A stretch of DNA of 18,998 nt, taken from positions 1-18,998 of the forward strand of contig CAQRYF010000032.1 of the NCBI GenBank assembly GCA_948875265.1. Direction: 5' to 3'. How positions within the stretch are numbered: the stretch's first letter is position 1; each line of letters starts with the position of its first letter. Below the pieces are notes generated by a model. That model was not told the origin of the DNA and did no database searches. It saw only the letters and a list, made by a program, of their open reading frames with translations. Positions 1 through 6,790 of this stretch are shown piece after piece. This DNA is from an uncultured Clostridia bacterium (lineage in GTDB: Bacteria; Bacillota; Clostridia; TANB77; CAG-508). A program made the position numbers and the translations under genes.

Positions 1-2
1 GT

Positions 3-302
3 GCTGAAGGACATATAAGCCATGTTTACGCAGATAGAATGAGTAGTAGACCACGAACATGGAGTGATGATGGAATAGATAAGATGAGTAGATTAAGAAC
101 ATTTAAAAGTAATGGAGGAAATATATACAAAGAGTTATTAAAACGAAAAAAAGAAAACACAAAACTAAAAAAATATGATAAGATAATAGAAAGAAATATA
201 AAAAAGGGGATTTGTATCAAAACAGGAATAAAAATACCATTAATAGAAAGTGGCATAAATAGTAGAACAAGAGATATTTTAAAAGATATACTGTATGCTT
301 AG
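3..302 (+). CDS. ISLre2-family (UPF0236) transposase, C-terminal part only
   Basis: The frame is open from base 3 to a TAG at 300-302 and runs off the left edge, so only about 99 C-terminal codons are visible. The residues AEGHISHVYADRMSSRP, then TW, KMSRLR and NGGNI, match what I know of the C-terminus of ISLre2/UPF0236 transposases, which end in a GxEGHxSHV...SSRP.xW....xxKMxxLR....NGG block. The tail after it is lysine-rich. Such proteins catalyse movement of an insertion sequence. Whether this copy is intact depends on sequence outside the window. The inverted repeat that should close the element downstream was not identified. The first internal ATG is at 39, but the similarity extends upstream of it, so that ATG is not the start. 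Confidence 0.8.
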   Translation, partial: AEGHISHVYADRMSSRPRTWSDDGIDKMSRLRTFKSNGGNIYKELLKRKKENTKLKKYDKIIERNIKKGICIKTGIKIPLIESGINSRTRDILKDILYA

Positions 303-361
303 AAAAAATGAAAGGTGCTCTTTCCCACAAAAAGTTTATGCAATCTATCCGTTTTTTTGAA

Positions 362-390
362 TTGACAAAGCTAATTAATTTGTGTATAAT
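362..390 (+). promoter_or_regulatory. Consensus sigma-A promoter of the short RNA
   Basis: TTGACA at 362-367 and TATAAT at 385-390 are separated by exactly 17 bp, a perfect consensus promoter. Transcription would start near 397. No ribosome binding site and long ORF follow; a terminator hairpin does, only about 45 bp beyond the start. Confidence 0.75.
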
Positions 391-396
391 AAAAAT

Positions 397-478
397 AGAA
401 AATGAGAACCACAAAGTGGTTGCCGAAAAAATTGTTAAAATAACCATTCCCTCGCCAAAGCAGAATGGTTATTTTTTT
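397..478 (+). ncRNA. Putative short structured RNA, about 80 nt
   Basis: A consensus promoter (362-390) and an intrinsic terminator (439-478) delimit a transcript of roughly 80 nt. It contains a first perfect hairpin, AACCAC-aaa-GTGGTT (407-421), and then the terminator stem. The only ORF is a 13-codon one starting at 403 with no convincing Shine-Dalgarno, so a non-coding RNA is more likely. It lies between an IS remnant and a damaged small ORF. The organisation and the terminator with a CTCGCC-type loop recall from memory the RNA partners of type I toxin-antitoxin modules in clostridia, but no toxin ORF is visible on either strand here. No known RNA family was recognised with certainty. Confidence 0.5.
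439..478 (+). terminator. Intrinsic terminator of the short RNA
   Basis: A perfect 11-bp stem, AATAACCATTC (439-449) with GAATGGTTATT (463-473), has a 13-nt loop and runs into seven T residues (472-478). Confidence 0.85.
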
Positions 479-488
479 AGGTAAATAT

Positions 489-639
489 CTATTTAACAAA
501 TAATACTTTTACAATATTTTCATATCTATCTTTTAATATCTCTTTAGTTTTTGGACTTAATTTGTTATAATCACGTTCTAACTTTTTTCTTACATATTCT
601 TTGCCATCTGGAATGGATATTATTTATTTCACCACTCAT
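489..639 (-). pseudogene. Small ORF broken by a +1 frameshift, unknown family
   Basis: On the minus strand an ATG (637-639) lies one base past the stop of the HD-domain gene, inside a plausible coupled-translation context. It opens with MSGEINN but then runs out of frame. The next frame reads PDGKEYVRKKLERDYNKL and on to a charged helical end, closing at TAG (489-491). Removing one base near the GG at 615-616 would join the two into a 49-residue protein. The span is 151 nt, which is 50 codons plus one extra base. I do not recognise the family. It would be the last gene of the acetyltransferase/HD-hydrolase cluster. A true frameshift mutation or a sequencing error are both possible. Confidence 0.45.
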
Positions 640-640
640 T

Positions 641-1417
641 TTACTTCCCTCTTTCTAAATACTCCTTAGCACATTGTCTAATTTGTTTCATTTTTTCTTT
701 TGTTTCTTCATTTTTATATTCAATTCTGTCTACTAATATGTCTATATAGTTTTTATCTTTTATATATTGTAAGGATATATAAAAATTCAAGTCAAATATA
801 AAAGCTATAACACATACCCAAAAGTCAATTTGTGTTTTTCTATCTTCTAATTTAATACATTGATAATTCATAAAATCTTTATAAACTTTTGGAGAAACAA
901 TTTCATAATTAATTGTTTCTGGATTATATTTACCTGGAAATATGTTTTCAAAGTTTTCTTTTTCTTTTACTCTAAAATTATCTAACTTATCTGCATCTCT
1001 TATTATTTTACTATGCAATAATTCTACTTCATTTAGGCCTTCTTCTATTTGGTATTTATTGTGATTATATATAGCTTTTTTGATTATAATATCGTACTTA
1101 CTATCTTCAATAAATTCTCTTATAAGATTATCATTAAATAATACTTCTACTCCATAATCAGCATGGTCAAAACTTTTACTATCTGAAAAGTCATTTATCT
1201 GTTTTACTTGTTCAAATCTTCCTATGTCATGCAATAAGGCTATTAATTTTGCAAGTTCTATATTTTCTTCATCTAATTCTAATTCCTTTGAAATATACTC
1301 ACTTTTCTTTACTACTTCATATGTATGTTTTATTTTTAATTTGATACTTCCATCTTCTAAATTATATTTTTTTAGATATTCTTTAAACATTTTTTGTGCT
1401 TTTATAAAATCAATCAT
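641..1417 (-). CDS. HD-domain phosphohydrolase
   Basis: A 258-residue HD-superfamily protein, a metal-dependent phosphohydrolase. The metal-binding pattern is visible: H31, then the H63-D64 doublet in LLHDIGRFEQ, H85 in FDHADYG, H119 in YNHNK, and D141/D143 in RDADKLDN. These fit the small HD hydrolase type (HD, usually a soluble cytoplasmic protein) whose substrates are nucleotides or related phosphate esters. The specific substrate cannot be told. The ATG start is preceded by AGAAAGGAAA at good spacing. It follows the GNAT gene by 36 bp on the same strand, suggesting co-transcription. A frame-broken small ORF begins right after its stop. The AGGGAAG just before that stop may have served that ORF as a ribosome binding site. 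Confidence 0.85.
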   Translation of the reverse strand: MIDFIKAQKMFKEYLKKYNLEDGSIKLKIKHTYEVVKKSEYISKELELDEENIELAKLIALLHDIGRFEQVKQINDFSDSKSFDHADYGVEVLFNDNLIREFIEDSKYDIIIKKAIYNHNKYQIEEGLNEVELLHSKIIRDADKLDNFRVKEKENFENIFPGKYNPETINYEIVSPKVYKDFMNYQCIKLEDRKTQIDFWVCVIAFIFDLNFYISLQYIKDKNYIDILVDRIEYKNEETKEKMKQIRQCAKEYLERGK

Positions 1418-1453
1418 AAAACATTTCCTTTCTATTCTAAGTATCTTTATTTT

Positions 1454-1891
1454 TTATATCTGTTTTACAAAAGCCTTATTCATATTCTCATCATATCCTA
1501 ATTTTCTATATAATTCGTGTGCACTATTTCTATCAACACCACTAAACAACCATATTCTTTTTATATCTTCATAACTCCTTGCTATTTCTTCTGCTTTATT
1601 CATTAGTTTACTTGCTATACCTAATCTTCTATATTCTTCTTTCGTTGCTAAAGCTCCTATAGCCGCTTCTTTCCCTGATGGTAATATTAAAATATTTAAT
1701 GTTACTGTTCCTATTAAGTTATCATTTATATAATATCCTAATATATAAACATTTTCATTTTTTATTGACATTTTATATGAATTTTGCATTTTCTCATAAC
1801 TCGTATTACTGTTAAAAACACTTTTTAATATTTGTTGTAACTGTATTATATCTCTTTCTTCTATTTCTTCTATTACATTATCTCTCTTCAT
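1454..1891 (-). CDS. GNAT family N-acetyltransferase
   Basis: A 145-residue protein, typical of single-domain GNAT enzymes that transfer an acetyl group from acetyl-CoA to an amine. Motif A, the acetyl-CoA pyrophosphate loop, is seen as ALATKEEYRRLGIASKLM around residues 80-98, with the R-R-x-G-x-A signature. The preceding strand carries the GTVTL segment, and the C-terminal part ends in HELYRKLGYDEN, the usual motif B region (YxKLGF/Y). The acceptor is unknown; small molecule or protein N-terminus are both possible. The ATG start has AGAAGGAG about 7 nt upstream. It is the first gene of a likely two- or three-gene minus-strand unit with the HD hydrolase. Confidence 0.88.
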   Translation of the reverse strand: MKRDNVIEEIEERDIIQLQQILKSVFNSNTSYEKMQNSYKMSIKNENVYILGYYINDNLIGTVTLNILILPSGKEAAIGALATKEEYRRLGIASKLMNKAEEIARSYEDIKRIWLFSGVDRNSAHELYRKLGYDENMNKAFVKQI

Positions 1892-2080
1892 ATCTCATAC
1901 TCCTTCTTATTTATAATATATTTACCATATTTATAACATAGAAGCATATATTATTCAATATTTAGATATAAAATAAAAAGTCTCTTTCAAGCCATATATA
2001 ATAAAATGTAACACCAGTATATATATTAGTATTTTCCTTAATATTATATATCTCAATATTTATAGTTCAATCTATATTTA

Positions 2081-2122
2081 AAAGAGTACTTTATCAATAA
2101 TTATTTATTGTAAGTACTCTTT
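2081..2122 (-). terminator. Probable terminator downstream of clpC
   Basis: A perfect 11-bp inverted repeat, AAAGAGTACTT (2081-2091) with AAGTACTCTTT (2112-2122), has a further CAATAA/TTATTG stem in its loop. It lies 37 bp past the clpC stop. On the minus strand it ends in only four T residues, so strength is moderate. The rest of 1892-2158 shows only A+T-rich sequence with no gene. Confidence 0.6.
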
Positions 2123-2158
2123 ATAAAATTCATTATTTAACATTTATTTTGTTATTTA

Positions 2159-4609
2159 TTATATTAGTATCAATTCATTATCTTTAACACCAATTTTCGT
2201 TTTTCTATTCTTCACTAAATTTCCATCTAAAATTTCTTCTGCTAATTTATCTTCTAATATACTTTGAATTGTCCTTCTAAGAGGTCTTGCACCAAATGCT
2301 TTATCAATCCCTTTACTTGCAATTAATTGTTTCACTTCTGGCTCTAATTCTATTTCTATCTTTTGGTCTTTTAATCTATTAGTTACTTCTTGTAACATTA
2401 TATCTATAATTTGGCTAATTTCGTCATCTGTTAGTTTATGGAATACTATTATTTCATCTATACGATTAATAAATTCTGGTCTAAGTTCTCTTTTTAAAGC
2501 TTCCATTACTTCTTTTTTAGTTTCTTCATATTCTTTATTTTCTTTTTCGTCATTATTTTGTTGATTACTAAATCCTAATAGCTTTTTATCAGTTATTAAT
2601 CTTGCTCCTATATTTGATGTCATAATTATTACTGTATCTTTAAAATTTACTGTTCTTCCTTGTGAATCTGTTAACCTTCCATCTTCTAATATTTGTAATA
2701 ACATATTCATAACATCTGGATGTGCTTTTTCAATTTCATCAAAAAGAAGAACTGAATATGGTTTTCTTCTTATTTTTTCTGTCAATTGACCACCATCATC
2801 AAATCCAACATATCCTGGAGGTGAACCTATTAATTTTGATACTGAATGTGGTTCCATAAATTCAGACATATCAATTCTTATCATTGCATTTTCATCACCA
2901 AATAGTGACTCTGCTAATGCTTTTGATAATTCGGTTTTACCAACACCTGTTGGACCTAAGAAAAGGAATGAACCTATTGGTCTTTTAGGATCTTTTAATC
3001 CTACTCTTCCTCTTCTTATTGCTTTTGCTACCGCTTCTACTGCCTCATTCTGGCCAACTACTCTTTCATGCAAATTTTTCTCTAAGCTCTTTAACTTCTC
3101 ATTCTCATCCTCTGTTATTTTCTTTGCTGGAATCCCTGTCCAACTAGCTATTACCTCTGCAATATTTTCTTCTGTTATATTAGTTATAGATTTTGTATTT
3201 TTATTTTTCCACTTTCTTTGCTCTTTTTCATATTTTTCTTTTAATTCTTTTTCTTTATCTCTTAATCCTGCTGCCTTTTCAAATTTTTGAGTTCTTACTG
3301 CTTCTTCTTTATTTTTTACTATTTCTTCAATTTCCTCTTCTAGTTTTTTTAGATTTTCTGGTTCTGTATATGTTTTCAATTTAGCACGTGATGCAGCTTC
3401 ATCAATTAAATCTATTGCTTTATCTGGTAAAAATCTATCATTAATATATCTTATAGACATTTTTACTGCAGATTCAATAGCTTCATCTGTAATTTTCACT
3501 CCATGATGAGCTTCATATTTATCTCTAATACCTTTTAATATTTTTATTGTGTCTTTTTCACTTGGTTCTTGAACCGTTACTGGACTAAACCTTCTTTCTA
3601 AAGCAGTATCTTTTTCTATATATTTTCTATATTCATTTAAAGTTGTAGCTCCTACTAATTGAATTTCTCCTCTTGCTAATAATGGTTTTAAAATATTTGC
3701 TGCATCAATAGCCCCCTCTGCAGCTCCTGCTCCAACAATTGTGTGCATTTCATCTATAAATAAAATTATATCTCCAGCCTTTTTCACCTCATCTAGTGCT
3801 TTCTTTATTCTTTCTTCAAAATCACCTCTATATTTTGCACCTGCAACCATTCCTGAAATATCCATTGTAACAACCCTTTTTTCCTTAAGTATCTCTGGAA
3901 CATCACCTACAACTATCTTTTGTGCCAATCCTTCAACAACTGCTGTTTTACCAACACCTGGCTCACCTATTAAACATGGGTTATTTTTTGTTCTTCTAGA
4001 TAATATCTGAATTACCCTTTCAATCTCTTCTTTTCTACCTACAATTGGATCTAATTTTCCTTGTTCAGCTTTTTTAGTCAAATCATCTCCAAATTGATTT
4101 AATGTTTGTGTTGAATTATAACTCCCATTTTTCTTGTTATTATGTCTAGAGCTATTATCATTCGAAGACAATTCCTCACCTTCATTTATAACTTTTACTA
4201 TCTCATTATATAGTTTTGGAATATTAACATTTAAATCTAGCAATATTCTAGCAGCTATACAATCACCTTCTCTTAATATTCCTATTAATATATGCTCTGT
4301 TCCAATATAATTATATCCAAGCTTTCTAGCTTCTATAAAAGCATTTTCAATAACCCTTTTTGACCTTGGTGTAAATCCTAAAGTCCCATCAATTACTGGC
4401 TCTTTACCAATTAACTCAACAATTTTATCTATAATATTTTCAGAGGTAACATTTTGATTTTCAATCACCTTACTAGCAACTCCATTACCTTCTTTCGCCA
4501 AACCATATAAAATATGCTCTGTTCCTATATAACTATGACCTAACTCAATTGCAACATCATTAGCTATTTCAATAGCCTTCTTTGCTCTACTTGTAAAATT
4601 ATAAGTCAT
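2159..4609 (-). CDS. clpC: ATP-dependent Clp protease ATP-binding subunit ClpC
   Basis: An 816-residue class I AAA+ unfoldase, the usual length for ClpC. It feeds unfolded or phosphoarginine-tagged proteins to ClpP in the cytoplasm. The N-domain (1-145) has two repeats, each with GTEHIL; E31 and E105 correspond to the phosphoarginine-pocket glutamates known from Bacillus ClpC. AAA-1 has Walker A GEPGVGKT (215-222) and Walker B ILFIDE (282-287). The middle coiled-coil carries a UVR-like segment (about 435-460, KFEKAAGLRDKE), the hallmark of ClpC and the McsA/McsB docking region. AAA-2 has Walker A GPTGVGKT (552-559) and Walker B LLFDE. The start follows AGGTGAT at good spacing. Unlike the Bacillus arrangement, it is separated from mcsB by 428 bp containing an opposing gene and a REP-like element, so it probably has its own promoter; none is obvious, nor is a good CtsR box. 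Confidence 0.97.
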   Translation of the reverse strand: MTYNFTSRAKKAIEIANDVAIELGHSYIGTEHILYGLAKEGNGVASKVIENQNVTSENIIDKIVELIGKEPVIDGTLGFTPRSKRVIENAFIEARKLGYNYIGTEHILIGILREGDCIAARILLDLNVNIPKLYNEIVKVINEGEELSSNDNSSRHNNKKNGSYNSTQTLNQFGDDLTKKAEQGKLDPIVGRKEEIERVIQILSRRTKNNPCLIGEPGVGKTAVVEGLAQKIVVGDVPEILKEKRVVTMDISGMVAGAKYRGDFEERIKKALDEVKKAGDIILFIDEMHTIVGAGAAEGAIDAANILKPLLARGEIQLVGATTLNEYRKYIEKDTALERRFSPVTVQEPSEKDTIKILKGIRDKYEAHHGVKITDEAIESAVKMSIRYINDRFLPDKAIDLIDEAASRAKLKTYTEPENLKKLEEEIEEIVKNKEEAVRTQKFEKAAGLRDKEKELKEKYEKEQRKWKNKNTKSITNITEENIAEVIASWTGIPAKKITEDENEKLKSLEKNLHERVVGQNEAVEAVAKAIRRGRVGLKDPKRPIGSFLFLGPTGVGKTELSKALAESLFGDENAMIRIDMSEFMEPHSVSKLIGSPPGYVGFDDGGQLTEKIRRKPYSVLLFDEIEKAHPDVMNMLLQILEDGRLTDSQGRTVNFKDTVIIMTSNIGARLITDKKLLGFSNQQNNDEKENKEYEETKKEVMEALKRELRPEFINRIDEIIVFHKLTDDEISQIIDIMLQEVTNRLKDQKIEIELEPEVKQLIASKGIDKAFGARPLRRTIQSILEDKLAEEILDGNLVKNRKTKIGVKDNELILI

Positions 4610-4640
4610 TTTTTATCACCTAACCTTTCTGTTTCCTTTT

Positions 4641-4693
4641 GTGTCCTTTTGGGGACGTTTCTGTTTGGGACATTTTTGTCACATTTGGGACAC
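4641..4693. repeat. REP-like GTCCC palindromic element upstream of clpC
   Basis: Outer arms GTGTCC (4641-4646) and GGACAC (4688-4693) enclose several GTCC/GGGAC words: GGGGAC at 4651-4656, TTTGGGACA twice (4664-4672 and 4684-4692). It is more G+C-rich than its surroundings. It lies in the clpC leader and belongs to the same C-rich-core family as the other elements in the window. Confidence 0.6.
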
Positions 4694-4723
4694 TTCTTTT
4701 AATCTATTTGATTTTTTATCTTT

Positions 4724-4752
4724 TTGACTTTTTATGTTAATAGTTGTATAAT
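4724..4752 (+). promoter_or_regulatory. Sigma-A promoter of the small membrane protein gene
   Basis: TTGACT (4724-4729) and TATAAT (4747-4752) are 17 bp apart. The expected leader is about 70 nt and contains a perfect hairpin GTCCAA-ggtta-TTGGAC (4787-4803) before the ribosome binding site. Confidence 0.75.
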
Positions 4753-4829
4753 ATACTTATACCATTTAGGTATTGTAACTGATGGTGTCCAAGGTTATTG
4801 GACTGTTTTATATAAAGGGAGAATAAACT

Positions 4830-5009
4830 ATGAGAAAAAAAATATCTAATATCCTTTTTTTAGTAGCTTCAGTGTTATTTCTAGCTGCTGCAACTGTTTT
4901 TCTCTTAGAAACTTGTAGAGAAGAATGTACTTACTTACCTTATTGTTTAGCTTCAACAAGCTCACTTATATTTTTTATATCTGCAGAGATAACACTAAAA
5001 AGCAACTAA
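4830..5009 (+). CDS. Small membrane protein of unknown function, 59 residues
   Basis: This gene is on the opposite strand to clpC and mcsB, and I recognise no family. ATG at 4830 follows AAAGGGAG with about 7-8 nt spacing. The product begins MRKKISN and has a long hydrophobic segment (about 8-26). It then has a short cysteine-bearing stretch, LETCREECTYLPYC (C29, C33, C39), and a second hydrophobic segment (about 40-52), ending in TLKSN. This fits a two-pass membrane miniprotein with a small cysteine-rich turn; a lipoprotein or secreted peptide is less likely because the first segment is not followed by a cleavage or lipobox motif. It has its own consensus promoter, hairpin leader and terminator, and is complete. 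It sits where Bacillus-type operons run straight from mcsB into clpC. A role linked to stress or proteolysis is only a guess from position. Confidence 0.7.
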   Translation: MRKKISNILFLVASVLFLAAATVFLLETCREECTYLPYCLASTSSLIFFISAEITLKSN

Positions 5010-5013
5010 ACTT

Positions 5014-5045
5014 GAGTCTCACAGTGTGAGGCTCTTTTTATTTTT
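5014..5045 (+). terminator. Intrinsic terminator of the small membrane protein gene
   Basis: A 9-bp stem, GAGTCTCAC (5014-5022) with GTGAGGCTC (5026-5034, one G-T pair), has a 3-nt loop and is followed by TTTTTATTTTT. The T-tract overlaps the mcsB stop codon (5038-5040), so this gene and mcsB are tightly convergent. Confidence 0.85.
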
Positions 5046-6051
5046 CACTCATAATTTGTTTTATAACCTCAGCCCTTTTTATATCCCTTTCTATAGTCTC
5101 ATACTGTTCTCCTAAATACTTTTGCATATTTGCAGGTTTTGTATATAAATATAATTTTTGTACTTTTAAATCTGTCAATTCATCTAGTATTCCTAAATCA
5201 GTTCCTAATTTTATATATGATAATAATTTTCTGGTTTCATCAGAAGATATTTTTTTACAATTAGATAATATTCCATAACTTCTGTAAATTTTATCTTCTA
5301 AATCAATACTATCTCTTGCTAAAAACTTTCTTGCTTGTCTTTCTTGTTTCATCACATTTTCAACTATAGCTTTTAAATTCTGAACAATCTCATTTTCAGT
5401 AATTCCTATTGTCTGTTTATTAGATATCTGATACATATCTCCTGTACTTTCACTATTTTCTCCATATACTCCACTTATATTAATTCCAAAATTACTAATA
5501 GTTTCTAATACCTTTTTTGTATTTTTAGTTTTAGCCAAAGCTGGTAAATGTATCATAACAGATGCTTTTAATCCTGTTCCTATATTCTTTAAACTACTTG
5601 TTAAATAACCATATTTTTTATTCACACAATATCCTAAAGTCTCTCCTATTTTTTCATCTAATTCAATAGCTAAATTCAAAGTATTTTCTAGGTCTAATCC
5701 TGTACCAAACACTTGAATCGCCAAGTGCTCTTCTTCTCCTATCATTATACTTATATTTTCGCCATCATTAATTAATATACTTCCACTTTCATTTTTATTT
5801 AAAGCAAACTCTGGACTTATTAAGTTTTTCTCAACCAAACTCATTTTGGTTATATCATCTATATCTTTTAATCTGAAAAATTTTAATCCATAACCTATAT
5901 TGTGTAAGTTTTCTTTTATATATGTTTCAAGATTATTTAATTCATTTTTATCTGTTATATTAAATCTAAACCCTTTTATATTTCTTACAAATCTTATCCT
6001 AGTACTTTTGGCCACATCTGAATCATTACTACTTTGTAAATACCAATTCAT
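5038..6051 (-). CDS. mcsB: McsB-like protein arginine kinase homologue with degenerate active site
   Basis: This aligns end to end with McsB, the kinase that phosphorylates arginines on proteins to mark them for ClpCP. Numbering from an in-frame GTG at 6063, the STRIR phosphate-binding motif (20-24) is kept. However, the catalytic Cys of TSCPTN is Ser (S157 in TSSLKN). The ATP-site Arg of HIRIQ is Ala (A115), the Arg of GLRAS is Lys (K166), and the Arg of VRGxYGE is Ser (S197). The acidic residues before H113 remain (EEEH). The C-terminal phosphoarginine-sensing RDxxRA motif is intact (R326-A331). It is therefore probably inactive as a classical kinase and may act as an adaptor or pArg sensor. 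I prefer ATG 6051 as start because GTGAGGG lies just upstream, whereas GTG 6063 has no Shine-Dalgarno. It is third in ctsR-mcsA-mcsB. Confidence 0.9.
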   Translation of the reverse strand: MNWYLQSSNDSDVAKSTRIRFVRNIKGFRFNITDKNELNNLETYIKENLHNIGYGLKFFRLKDIDDITKMSLVEKNLISPEFALNKNESGSILINDGENISIMIGEEEHLAIQVFGTGLDLENTLNLAIELDEKIGETLGYCVNKKYGYLTSSLKNIGTGLKASVMIHLPALAKTKNTKKVLETISNFGINISGVYGENSESTGDMYQISNKQTIGITENEIVQNLKAIVENVMKQERQARKFLARDSIDLEDKIYRSYGILSNCKKISSDETRKLLSYIKLGTDLGILDELTDLKVQKLYLYTKPANMQKYLGEQYETIERDIKRAEVIKQIMSEK

Positions 6052-6130
6052 TTTATCCCTCACTTTCTATTATTTCTTTTATAGATACGTTCTATATATT
6101 GTCATAAATGTTGCAAAGAAAACCTCCCTA

Positions 6131-6691
6131 TTAAGACATTTTCTTTATTTCATCTCTTATTTTAGCTGCATCTTCATATCTTTCTTCTTTCACTGCTTGT
6201 TTCAAATCATTTTGTAGTTTCTCTAGTTTAGAAACTTCTATATTATTTTGATTATTATTTATATTCTGATTTTTATCTTTCTGCTGTATTTTTTCACTTA
6301 TTTTATTATCTATATCTCTTCCTATCCTTCCAACATGACGATTACTACCTTGAATTCTTTTTAATATTGGGTCAATTCTTTCTTCAAATATTTCATAGCA
6401 ATCTGCGCAGCCAAATTTTCCTGTATTTGCAATATCATCAAAAGTATATCCACAATTATTACACTTTAAAGTTTTAATCTCATTAAATAAAGGCATAAAT
6501 TCTGGTCTTGTAAAATCCTCAATAAAATCTCCTAAGAAGCTAGAAAAATCAATAGGAATACTTAAGTTTATATCTCCAATTCCTAATTTTTTACTACACT
6601 CTTCGCACAAATTCATCTCTCTTTTTTTCCCATTTATATTTTCCGAATATCTAACATTTGCCTCTTTTTTCTTACAATTATCACATAACAT
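6131..6691 (-). CDS. mcsA: McsA, zinc-ribbon activator of the McsB/ClpC system
   Basis: A 186-residue protein with McsA architecture. The N-terminal half has four CxxC pairs (CDNC at 3-6, CEEC, CNNC, CADC), expected to form two zinc ribbons. After a polar N/Q-rich linker comes a UVR domain (about 155-185, KLEKLQNDLKQAV then YEDAAKIRDEI), the module that docks on McsB and ClpC. In known systems McsA activates McsB and relays heat or redox stress to CtsR. The start was chosen at ATG 6691 because AAGGAGG lies 8 nt upstream. An upstream in-frame ATG at 6715 would put that ribosome binding site inside the gene and add a sequence not seen in the family, whose members begin MLCDNC or similar. It is preceded by a large palindrome separating it from ctsR. 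Confidence 0.93.
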   Translation of the reverse strand: MLCDNCKKKEANVRYSENINGKKREMNLCEECSKKLGIGDINLSIPIDFSSFLGDFIEDFTRPEFMPLFNEIKTLKCNNCGYTFDDIANTGKFGCADCYEIFEERIDPILKRIQGSNRHVGRIGRDIDNKISEKIQQKDKNQNINNNQNNIEVSKLEKLQNDLKQAVKEERYEDAAKIRDEIKKMS

Positions 6692-6716
6692 CTTAAATTC
6701 CTCCTTTTCATTCATT

Positions 6717-6785
6717 TTCCCATTTTGAGACCCGACCCCAAAATGAAAGTTTTTCCCATTTTAGGGTCGGGTTTGAAAATGGGAA
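6717..6785. repeat. Long REP-like hairpin between ctsR and mcsA
   Basis: The left arm begins TTCCCATTTT at 6717 and the right arm ends AAAATGGGAA at 6785. Over about 29 bp the arms match with only three mismatches, enclosing ACCCGACCC on one side and GGGTCGGGT on the other, with a loop of about 10 nt. It lies within the ctsR-mcsA transcript, upstream of the mcsA ribosome binding site. It could slow or process the message, or simply be a repeat copy. Confidence 0.8.
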
Positions 6786-6790
6786 TTTTA

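Noticed and set aside
217..447. 76-codon minus-strand ORF across the short RNA
   Set aside because: Hydrophobic phenylalanine-rich product expected from the complement of an A-rich region; crosses the transposase end and the consensus promoter and has no ribosome binding site.
1892..2158. Possible gene or riboswitch downstream of clpC
   Set aside because: Apart from the terminator hairpin the stretch is low-complexity A+T with no ORF with a start signal and no recognisable aptamer.
4722..4737. CtsR box upstream of clpC
   Set aside because: Only one AGTCAAA heptad is present; the second half at 3-nt spacing matches poorly (about 4 of 7).
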